Source: Micromussa lordhowensis (Eukaryota; Cnidaria; Anthozoa; Scleractinia; Lobophylliidae). From it: 64,000 nt of DNA. A program made the position numbers and the translations under genes. Location of the stretch: positions 14,175,340 through 14,239,339 of the forward strand of contig OZ026596.1 of the NCBI GenBank assembly GCA_964020085.1, given 5' to 3'. Below the pieces are notes generated by a model, which was given only the letters and a program-made list of their open reading frames with translations, was not told the origin of the DNA and did no database searches. Positions 11,158-20,398 of this stretch are shown here, in pieces; the first letter of the stretch is position 1, and every line of letters begins with the position of its first letter.

Positions 11158-11233
11158 CTTTTGTGACTGAAGTTTTCCTTGAACTGCACGACACCAAAGT
11201 GTTGTGAATATGAGTCCTGATGCTGGATATGGG
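11158..11233 (-). CDS. BLTP2: BLTP2 exon (LWCRAVQG)
   Basis: The acceptor is tctcaactag and the donor GTTTGT; 76 bp, phase 2 in and phase 0 out. It encodes PYPASGLIFTTLWCRAVQG then KLQSQK, matching the PFPPEGL...WCR segment. Longer frames over these bases are shadows. Confidence 0.86.
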
Positions 11234-11454
11234 CTAGTTGAGAAAAGATACAATATCTGCCTGTGGCCCTTTAACTGTAGTTTTAAATGGTAAACTTAAA
11301 AAAGCAGGCAACCATGGTAACAATGTACACATTATGTGGAGTATTCAAAAAAGACAGAAAACTAGTATATGACAGTATGTATGAAAAATAACATTTTTGT
11401 TATTGCTGCATGTATGATAAATAACATTTCATTATTGCTGTACAGTTAGAGACC

Positions 11455-11473
11455 TGGCCCGGGTTGTTCAAAA

Positions 11474-11510
<37 letters not shown>

Positions 11511-11600
11511 GTGGATAGTGCGGTTTGTTTCGTTAACACTTATCCGCTGGATAGTGACTTGTCCGGTGGATAGCGTTATCCAGCCTTTGAACTGGGGCCT
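11455..11600. mobile_element. MITE with long terminal inverted repeats
   Basis: The left arm (ggcccgggttgttcaaaa, then ggtggataacgctatcc) pairs with the right arm ending ttgaactggggcc. Inner atccggtggatag/ccactatccagtgg words also pair. It is non-coding and ends only about 54 bp from the donor of the exon at 11654-11793. Confidence 0.75.
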
Positions 11601-11653
11601 GTTAGCTGTAGCTGATATGCAGCAATGTGACAAAGCTGGCAGAAGTTGCACAC

Positions 11654-11793
11654 CTGTCACTGTCGAGTTGTTTCATAACCTCAACTGCCTTTTCCTGGTC
11701 ATGGTAAGACTCATCTGCCAGCACTATGAGATCCAAGCACTTGAATTCCCATGTGAGCAGAGTGGTTCTCATTGGGGTCTGGTCATACAAAGT
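11654..11793 (-). CDS. BLTP2: BLTP2 exon (TPMRTTLLTW block)
   Basis: The acceptor is aacatgcaacag and the donor GTGTGC; 140 bp, phase 0 in and phase 2 out. It encodes TLYDQTPMRTTLLTWEF, LDLIVLADESYHDQEKA and VMKQLDSD. This is the most diagnostic block: animal BLTP2 has LYxNTPMRRALLTW followed by ELVALAD. It anchored the whole gene call. Confidence 0.93.
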
Positions 11794-12034
11794 CTGTTGC
11801 ATGTTAATGACACAACAAAGGTTACCTCTCACTAACAGTAGCAAATAGTCACGGATAGTAACAAAATAATAGTCATTAATAGTCACCACTTTAGTTCAGC
11901 ACTGATCTGGATGCATTGAAATTGATCACATGGAGCAATAGTGTTTATCCGTGGACACTGACAGATTCGACCAAGCACGTACAGTGAACAAAAAAAAACA
12001 ATAGAAGACAAATGTGAGGCAAAAGGTCTGTGAT

Positions 12035-12152
12035 TACAATGTAAAGGATGAACAAAAACGAGAGAAATTGTTATCCTGGTTGATGCGTGACACTTATATC
12101 AATGTACGTTAAAACGAAAAAAATATAAAAAAACTGATGGCACGTTGAAGTG
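12035..12152 (-). repeat. Penelope terminal repeat (pLTR), 3' copy
   Basis: Nearly identical to 15030-15147 in the same orientation. The few differences include cgtt against tgtt and tggc against tagc. Confidence 0.85.
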
Positions 12153-12171
12153 TCATATTGTGAAAGATATC

Positions 12172-12199
12172 AAACGTTTCGGGCATATCCCTTCTTCAG
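12172..12199 (-). ncRNA. Hammerhead-ribozyme-like motif
   Basis: On the minus strand CTGAAGA (fits CUGANGA) is followed by a short GGG/CCC stem with an ATATG loop and then GAAACGTTT, which fits the GAAA core, a minimal stem III and a U at the cleavage position. Hammerheads are known in Penelope-like elements. It ends about 20 nt before the 3' terminal repeat. Activity is inferred. Confidence 0.6.
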
Positions 12200-12286
12200 T
12201 GTGAAAACCGTTAATTATAAGTTTGCGCGACTGTCAATTTGAAAGTAACAGAAACAAAGTGCGCAGAAACTAGACGCGCGCACCGT

Positions 12287-14997
12287 TTATATAAAATGGA
12301 AAACATTATTTAGGCCCTCTGGTTGCATAGTGCCGAGCCTAAAAATGATTTCCATCTCCAACTGCTTCCGTCTGAAACAGACACCAGAGCACTTCCTTAG
12401 TCCCCTTACAGAGATGTCTGACAGACTATGCCCGGGAGACTTAAAATACTCTGCGACCAGGAAACCAGCAGTGTTCTTTTGGACGCTACGAAGATGTTCG
12501 CCGAATAGTTCGCATAGAGTATGACCAGTCTCCCCGATGTATAGCTGGGGGAATCGACGGCAGTACACCACGTTCTCTGATTTGCAGGTAAAGCGTTCAC
12601 GGATGGTAGTTGAACTCTTGTGTCCACATACATGGACATTGGACGTTGTGTAGAGGCAAGTGTGGCAGCGGGGATGTCAGCATGCGAAAGCTCCTGGCAC
12701 TTCTGTCTGGGACCTGTCGGAAGTGTGTACTAGGATGTCTCGCAGGCTGCGATCGCGTCAATGTGCAACTACAGGTGGAGCTGGGAAGATTGTTGCGGTC
12801 ACAGGGTCTCTCGTGAGGATCTTGAAGTTGTTAAGCAAAATGTGCTTAACGCGCGAAGTCAAGGGGTGGTATGTCAGGACCAGAGGAATTTGTTCTTCGT
12901 TTTCACGCACACGTTTCTCAAGCGCTTCTTGGCGGGTAACGGAGGACACCCTTTCCCAAGCGTTCTGCAGTAAATCAGAGGGATAGCCACGGCTTTCGAA
13001 AAAGGTGGACATCTCTTGGCATTTCTGCAGGAAGTCATCATCCTTAGAGCAAAGACGGCAGAGGCGCAAGAACTGGGAATATGGAATACCATTTTTTCAG
13101 TGCTTCGGATGAGAGGAGGTGTAGTGTAAGTAGTTGTGGGTGTCGGTGTCCTTGTAGTGAACTGAAGTACTAATTGTGCTGCCGGAGATGCTGAGTGTGA
13201 TGTCCAGGAAAGGTACCTGAGTTTGAGAAATGGTGTGAGTAAACTGCAAAGCGGGATGAAATGTGGATACATGCGTGATGAAGTCCTCCAGTTCTTCTTG
13301 ACGGCACGAGAATGCTCCTACGATGTCATCAATGTACCGCTTGTAGAGTTGAGGAATGAACCCTGTATAGGTGGACAAGATGCGCTCTTCCATGTATCTT
13401 ACAAAGAGACATGCGTAGTTAGGGCCCATTCTACTACCCATGGCTACCCCACCAACTTGGCGGTAATACTGCTGGTTGAAGGAGAACGCGTTTAACGTGA
13501 GTACCAGCTCAGCCAAACGAGTTAGTACAGATGTTGGTGGCTGGAGTACCGGGCGCTTGTCAAGGAAATAAGCCATTGCCTGTAAACCGCTGTCATTTGG
13601 TATCACTGTATACAGGGACTTCACGTCCATAGTGAAAAGGAAGCGTTCATTGGGGTTCGAATTACTGAAATCAAACAAGTTAACAATTTCCAAAGCGTGG
13701 GTAGTGTCCTTGACATAAGTGGTTAAGTTTGCCACAAGAGGCGACATAACCTCATCGAGGAAGGCTGCGATGCTCTCCGTCGGACAGTTACAAGCCGACA
13801 CAACTGGTCTTCCAGGATTGTCGGGTTTGTGAATTTTAGGTTGCAAATAGAAGCGAGATGTTTGAGGTGTGGTGACAATAAGATTTTTTGCCAATGGTGG
13901 AAGTTCGTTCCTTGATATCATATCGTCCACTGTAGCTTTAACTTTGCTCTGGTATTCCTTAAGAGGATCATGGTTGAGTCGCTCATAGAAACGACTGTCC
14001 GATAGTTGTTGTAGTGCCTCTTGAACGTACAAATGGCGTCACCAGACAACGACTGCTCCTCCTTTGTCGGCAGGTTTGATGACAATATCATCTCATCTCG
14101 TTTCAAGAGGTTCTTTAGTGCCTCTTTCTCAACTTGTGGTAGGTTGCTGTAAGACATTCTCGCCTCAAATTTCAACGCATCCACGGATTGGCGACAACGG
14201 TCAATGTAATGGTCAACTGCAGAAAAATTACCCTCAGGAGGATTCCAGGTAGAAACTTTCCGATTAAATTTGGCGAAGCAATCTTCTGGAGTTGCTACTG
14301 TGTCAACGGTGTCACGACCATGAAAATGAGCCTTGAGTCGGAGGAGGCGGTAGAACTTCTCACAATCGGCTTTGGTTTTGTACTCATTTATGTTCCTTTC
14401 CACAGGAACAAAGGTAAGGCCTTCACCAAGCACTGATTTCTCAGCCTCAGAAAGTTCAAGATCGGTAGGTATGGTGACAACAAGTTTATCATCGAGGGGC
14501 ACGGTGTTATTGTTCATCTGACGTGGTAGTTGCTTATCGCATAGCGAGAGCAGTTTATTTTCTTTCACAGACTTCATCTGGAGGTAAAGTCGTGAATTCA
14601 GTTCATGAATTACAAGTCTAGTGTTATGGTAGTCTGCAGATGAACAAGTTGTCCTTAACTCCAGAGTATAGCGTGTGATGGAAGAAGAAAAGTTCACCTG
14701 TCTTACCTTTAAAGAGTGGAGAGTAGTCTGCATCAACTGCCTTGAACACGTTTTAGTGATGGAAGCAACACGTTGATCATTTGCGGTGGAAGCGTGAAAC
14801 TTAATTCGAAAACCAACAGGAATAACCTTTTTCTTCAGGCAACGACCAATGAAGTTGATGTGACTAGTGGTCTTTGTTTTCTTCAAAATGTGATCCATCA
14901 AACGAGATGCGATATTAAAAGCATCCGGTGTGAGGAAGCAAAGACGTCTTTTTAATTCACGGCATATTTCAGCAACAGTCTTCTTGATGTTGGCCAC
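12287..14997 (-). pseudogene. Penelope-like polyprotein: reverse transcriptase plus GIY-YIG endonuclease
   Basis: The first 1 kb (14997 to about 14095) is the N-terminal region. RT blocks follow: a TPQTSRFYLQPKIHKP stretch, TMDVKSLYTVIP (motif A), GGVAMGSRMGP and YKRYIDDIVG (catalytic YIDD). A linker with RLCRLC and LVLTYHP precedes a Cys/His cluster and the nuclease core VVYCRRFPQLYIGETG with EHLRSV, ending at TAA near 12287. There is one frameshift near 14090. In-frame TGA codons are at 14039-14041, 13097-13099, 12758-12760 and within the Cys/His cluster near 12680. All catalytic residues I can see are present. Family knowledge: RT with GIY-YIG supports target-primed integration. Confidence 0.88.
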
Positions 14998-15029
14998 AAC
15001 GGTAGATGTATAGTCGCATGGAAAGTGTA

Positions 15030-15147
15030 TACAATGTAAAGGATGAACAAAAACGAGAGAAATTGTTATCCTGGTTGATGCGTGACACTTATATCAATGT
15101 ATGTTAAAACGAAAAAAATATAAAAAAACTGATAGCACGTTGAAGTG
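15030..15147 (-). repeat. Penelope terminal repeat (pLTR), 5' copy
   Basis: Pairs with 12035-12152. It lacks the hammerhead-like motif that precedes the 3' copy; its outer end meets the target duplication directly. Confidence 0.85.
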
Positions 15148-15448
15148 GTCTGTGATTAGTTTGTCAACTGAAGACACCAAGAAGCTGCTCTGATATTATA
15201 AACATCTAAGTTATTTCTGAGGTTATAAACATCTAAGTTATATCTTGCATCGATTATCCATTAAGAAAACAGAAAGATAACCTAATAAAGACATATTTAC
15301 GCTTTTGCTGTGGTGAAAACAGAAGAAATGATGTTTAAAAACACTTTTTGACCAGATAATCATCTATGCTTTTTAGTGGGGAAATCCCATCCCACGTTGC
15401 TGTGAGGTTTACTGCAAGGTATTGGGTACCAAATTCAACACTATTTCT

Positions 15449-15466
15449 ACCCCCCCCCCCCCCCTA
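15449..15466 (+). repeat. Poly-C tract
   Basis: A run of about 18 cytosines; the exact length is likely unreliable in the assembly. Confidence 0.85.
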
Positions 15467-15505
15467 TTTGCGACTGTTTGCCACAAATCACATTATTTTG
15501 CACTA

Positions 15506-15959
15506 CAGTGAAACCTGTATTAAGCGGACCCCATATTAAGCAGACACCCTTTATTAAGTGGACACCAGCTTGAGTCTCTAAGCTTTCTTCCCACATTTAC
15601 TGTAAAATAAACCTGTGTTCAGCAGACACCTCTGTTAAGCAGATGCGGACACCAATATTAAGCCATTTTGTTGCACAAAACCTGCAATACGCGGATACTT
15701 CAAAGGCTTTTTACTTCTAAAGCTCAGCTCAGACACCATTAACATTGTTCAGCGATGTCATTTTAAAGCTTAGTACATTATTCCAGATTGATGCATTGAC
15801 TGTCTGTACATTATGCTAAGAGCAGTCTTTGATCTTACACTGTGTTACAAAAGAGTTAATAATTAACTATTATTGCTGAACCTGTTTAGAGCGGACACCC
15901 TTTATTAAGTGGACACTAGTGAGGGTGCCAATGGTGTCTGCTTAATACAAGTTTCACTG
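15506..15959. mobile_element. TA-flanked MITE (CAGTGAAACCTGTATTAAG family)
   Basis: Terminal inverted repeats CAGTGAAACCTGTATTAAG and its near complement at the right end are flanked by TA at 15504-15505 and 15960-15961. This is a Tc1/mariner-type signature. Internally, a roughly 20-bp word (ttattaag-gcggacacc type) is repeated several times. It is non-coding. A solo end of the same family is at about 18740. Confidence 0.8.
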
Positions 15960-16796
15960 TATTTGATATTTGGGACTATTCGTTATTCGCTGTTTGGGTT
16001 TTCCAGACACCCATTATCAGTTAAAGATAAGCTAAAAGAGGGAAAGTAATTGGTTGAAGTCATTTTTCTCACTTTTTGAGTGTCCTTTAATCACATTTTT
16101 TACTTGGAAATATTTATAAATGTAAATAAATGGTGTTCTTATCTTAATAATGGTGTCTTCGTCTAATTAAACTTCATGACTCCTTTTTCAAACAGAGAGA
16201 TATTAGTGAGTGCAATGAGTACATTTCTTAATCAGATACTTTTTTGAAGCTTTTAAGCTACATGTATGTATTTCAAATTTGATTTAGCTGGGAGAAGACT
16301 TTTCATTTGTTGTGAAACCTATTGGTGTATATTTTATGACCCAATAAATTTTATTTGGGTTTATATTTCTGACTTTGTGGTTATAAACACATTTTCATGA
16401 CCCATTAAAAGCAGGTTTGGTCAGTTTCTGACTTCTATGAAAATTGCAATATTCATGACCCTGAAAAAACTATCATGGGTCTTTCATGAGTATTTCATGG
16501 GATTTTTATGAAACTAAAGTTGGTGGTGAATCTCAATCTTATATATGTCTAACACACTAATTTTTGTACCATTCCGTTTCCTATGTATGTACAACAAATG
16601 TAAACGAATGTTTGCATTTTATAGAGGACTCTGAATTTTCTCAAGCTGTTCCATGTTTGTAACAAGCTGATCAACAACTCTTCATTATTTCAATGGCCTT
16701 CACATTTACCCTTGTGTCATGAACCATACTGGACACTTTGGCAAAGAAAAATGCCCTAGGTCGCCAGGAGTTCACTGTAAATTTTCGAAAATTTAA

Positions 16797-17123
16797 GGTG
16801 GTTCTGAACCCCCTCCGTAGAATTTTTTTAAACTTTGCAAAAAATTCCATCTTATCATATTCATTACAACTCGATAATACAAAATGGGGGTCACCGAGCT
16901 CGTTTTCGAGTTATAAGCTCTTAAAGCTAAAATTAAGGGTGTTTTTAGCAGGTCATATTGTTGCTATGGTAACCTATTGTGCCACAAAATTGATAGTAAC
17001 TTGTTCAGCAATGATTGGGCAGTTTTTTGATATCATGATTTTGGTACCAACCAATATAGAGTGGTTATAATGAGCCATCAAGCTCTAAGTCTTGGAAAGT
17101 ACTGGAAACTGTTTCGAGCCACC
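16797..17123. mobile_element. TTAA-flanked MITE, 327 bp
   Basis: TTAA at 16793-16796 and 17124-17127 bounds inverted ends GGTGGTTCTGAACC and GGTGGCTCGAAACAG. A TTAA target points to a piggyBac- or Kolobok-type transposase acting in trans. It contains no coding sequence of its own. Confidence 0.72.
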
Positions 17124-17439
17124 TTAACAGTCGCTGCTTTTTTGGAAAAAGTGCTGGTAGCAGAGTGTGTTTGAGAGTTCTTGTGCTGCTCTGTTTGGTC
17201 CTTTGTTATGTCGCTATGTTGATGTTGTTTACACTTGTTTTAACAGAAACATAACAGCATAACAACATAAACACATTTGGAAATGATCAGTTTTTTTTTA
17301 CTTATTTTGTCATGTTCATACAGTTATGTCGTTATTATGTCAGGATTTTAACGCTGCAAACATACATGTCCATCTTATACATGTATCATTATGTTTATGT
17401 TGTTATGACGCTAGTATGAGCAATGCTTTAGAGACTTAC

Positions 17440-17510
17440 TTGTGATCTACGAATGTAGATTTGAGAATTTTTTTCCTCTAAGGATCTCTGAAGTTCTTCT
17501 TCTTTCTTCA
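17440..17510 (-). CDS. BLTP2: BLTP2 exon (coiled, YIRRSQ)
   Basis: The acceptor is ctcttttcag and the donor GTAAGT; 71 bp, phase 1 in and phase 0 out. It encodes VKKEEELQRSLEEKN then SQIYIRRSQ, matching the family's [22 protein letters not shown] helix. It joins in frame to TLYDQTPMR. Confidence 0.9.
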
Positions 17511-17751
17511 CTGAAAAGAGACTCAATGCCTTAGGATTTCCGTTTAATTTCAATAATAACAATAATAATAAAAATTAACTTATATAGCGCAGATATCAAC
17601 TTAACATTTTCAGCTGTGCATTACAATGTTTAAGAAAATAATCTACCTTAATATTACTTAAAAATCCTAAAAACATCCATAAATAATACAAGTTCTTGTT
17701 AAAATTAACTACAGTGACTATGATATGCACTAATAAAATTATAAAATAATT

Positions 17752-17833
17752 AACAATTATTCCACAAGCGCACACTGGATATGAGTTGGCTATAATCATT
17801 TCATATCCAACAAGGGCGAGTGGAATAATTGTT
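17752..17833. repeat. Foldback element
   Basis: aacaattattccac at the left is exactly complementary to gtggaataattgtt at the right, and tggatatgag/catatcca pairs inside. It is a short MITE-like hairpin inside a longer AT-rich repeat (about 17560-17990). Confidence 0.7.
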
Positions 17834-17977
17834 TTATTAAAAACGCCCCAAAAATATAGCAAACTAAGCTTAAAAAAAATAAAAACGCCTCAAAAAAATC
17901 ACGCGTACGTTTACCATATCCGTAGAGCATGGTATAATGGCTCATAGCCCATGATGGCTAAGCCAATGAAAACTCTC

Positions 17978-18011
<34 letters not shown>

Positions 18012-18356
18012 TAGTGTATAGACTTGCCTGTTGGAAAGTTTAGAAGTATACTCAACAGTCAAGACCCGCAGCAGTAATGCATACTAAACTAAACTATTAA
18101 CAGATCAAGTACATGTATCAGCCCAACGGTAAGAGAATACATGAGGAGATGTAACATCGTTGAGAACATTCATGAAGTTATGGGTGATCCTTGTCTGTTC
18201 TAATTATAAAGAAAGTATGATCAGCAAAGCAAGTATAATCGGATTCTCATTTTCCCTTCTTAATTTTCCCAGGTGATATCAGTGTTTTTTTTTTTCTTTC
18301 TTTGTTACCTTTTGGGAGAAAAAAAATATCCAACGTAGAGTCATAATACCACAAGG

Positions 18357-18420
18357 ACAGGTTCATGCTTGGATGGGTTACCAAATGGAATACCCAGTGT
18401 TGTAATAACTTTTTTTATCT
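18357..18420 (+). pseudogene. 5S rRNA-like 3' half with T-run
   Basis: The words tgcttggatgggt, accaaatgg and aataccca-gtgttgtaa follow the 3' half of 5S rRNA (internal control region and terminal stem), then a run of seven T as in pol III terminators. The 5' half is missing, so it is a pseudogene or a 5S-derived SINE remnant. Confidence 0.45.
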
Positions 18421-19494
18421 TTTGCTTTTTTTTCGTCACTTTGTGAGGCCATATTAGTGACTGCTGATTTCCCAGTCTTGTGTAATCTCTTTTCTTTTCT
18501 ATTTATCAAATATTATGTTCAAATCATTTTGCCATGTCTGTATTCATCTTTGAAGCATTCATTTACAATACTGTATAAATAATAGCAAAACACTTCGTTC
18601 AAATTCTCCTCGATTCTCTTGTCTGTTGATTGTCTAAAACTTTTAATCATGGCTTGAATCACAATTCCATTGAATCATAAATCCATAGAGCTCATCAATT
18701 TTGTGAATTCAAATATCTCCCCAGGTTTTGGCAATCTAGCACAGTTAAACCTGTATAAGCAGACACCTTTGGGAAATGAGCTATTTATATAATTAGCCTC
18801 TATTTATAAAAATGTCTGTGCGAAAATCTATTCAATGTAGCTCATCTCTGCAGTAAGTTATTTAGTACTTGTGTCAGAAATTCAAAGAATATCTAACTTG
18901 ACATGGTGCAAGTGACTGTAAAACGGCCTTGGACAGCATGATGTCCAAACGCGGGGGGAATCCTACATGTACATGTATATGAAAAGGTCGGGGATTGTCG
19001 TCGTCCTTGTACAAATCAAGGATTCTGGTCTAACTTAGGACGTTGATGACAAAACATCACCAATCTTAGCTGTCAAAATATTCTTTAGGATACTCTCGAA
19101 GAAATAATAATAAAACAAATGCTTTCATTTGTTTTCCGCTGATCTCTCAAGTATATGAGTCAGATCTGTAAGTGTGCACAGGATCCTTTCTTGAACAGTG
19201 GCTAGTAACAGAACCTATTCCACTTTAAGGGTTTAATGAAGGTCGTGTAATGCCCACATTAGTCTTTTTTAGGAGTTAAATTCAAATTTTCCGAGGAGCA
19301 TTCCCCGGGGTTCCAAATGTCTAATAGGAAGTGAAGGAGTGAAATCGTCCCACCACTACAACTTGGAAAATATGAATATTTTCCAAGTTAAAAATGGTAA
19401 CAAAAATAATTACCATTAAACATTAATACATTAAAAATGGCAAATGACAAAAAGATAACCTTTTCTGTTACATTCCAACTCATTGAAACCCAAC

Positions 19495-19591
19495 CTGTTA
19501 ATAAATTGCCAGGTCTCTTTCGAATCTCATCCAACTTGGCTGCTAGTAACTGTTGTCTCTCGTTCCATTGTTCCATCTCATCTAGCAGTAG
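19495..19591 (-). CDS. BLTP2: BLTP2 exon (coiled segment)
   Basis: The acceptor is ttttttcttag-type and the donor GTTGGG; 97 bp, phase 0 in and phase 1 out. It encodes LLLDEMEQWNER, QQLLAAKLDEIRKR and PGNLLT, matching the family's [20 protein letters not shown] helix. Confidence 0.88.
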
Positions 19592-20398
19592 CTAAGAAAA
19601 ACAAGGTGTGGCAAAGCAATGGCAAAAAGTCTAAGAGCAAGACTAGCTCTTGGTATTAGAGAAAGACATTGATAGCAATGTGATTATGTTGTGAAGCACC
19701 CTACTGTAGAGCTTGTTTGCCTTTTCCAAGAGAATACAAGAGAGATCATACATTTGAACTGAAGACAAAGATAAAGACATGATTGATCATATCGCTAAAG
19801 TTTGTCTACCCAGTAGACTTAAAATCCTAAATGTCTCCATTTTTTCTGAAAAAAAAAAAACTCTATTTGCTGTCAGAACAACACTTTGAAACCTTGTCCA
19901 AATATCTACTTTCTACATTATTTTATTTCTTCATTTTTCTTATTCAGAAGTAACTTAATGTAACTGGAGGCTGACTAGTAAACTTCCCATTTATTTAGCA
20001 CCCAGGCTCAATATTTGTACTTTTTTTAGTATGTGTGTGTGTGTGCGTGTTAGTTATATATGTGAATGATATAAAGCACTGTAGAAATGTCTTTCCAAGC
20101 TTCAGATTTAAATCCGTCCGACGTACAATTGTTGCTCGCCATTCATGAAAAGCAAAATTCCTTTCAATAATACTGCATGCCATTAAAATACAAACCAGCA
20201 CAAAAACACCTCATGGCTGACCATTGGAATTTACCCCTTCACTCAAGGATGTTCAATTCTTTCAGTATTTACATGTATGGTTATGCAAATACCTTTTTTA
20301 GTATTAAAACACTGTTTAACACTAGGGCAAAACACGTATACAGGTAGCACAATAATATCACATCTTTTGAATAGCTGATCATGTTAACAGGTGAAGTA

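Larger units (their letters stand above)
12037..15146 (-). mobile_element. Penelope-like retroelement, near-complete, with terminal repeats and target duplication
   Basis: The 12-bp direct repeat ggtctgtgatta flanks it at 12025-12036 and 15147-15158. Inside are two direct copies of a 118-bp terminal repeat (12035-12152 and 15030-15147). On the minus strand the order is 5' repeat, one RT plus GIY-YIG reading frame, hammerhead-like motif, 3' repeat. It sits in a BLTP2 intron. Decay is light: one frameshift and four in-frame TGA codons. Confidence 0.88.

Noticed and set aside
19995..20201. Exon-like minus-strand segment (NFAFHEWRATIVRR)
   Set aside because: It has an acceptor-like AG but a poor donor. 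The flanking BLTP2 exons join in frame without it (RDNYA to LLLDE), matching the family.
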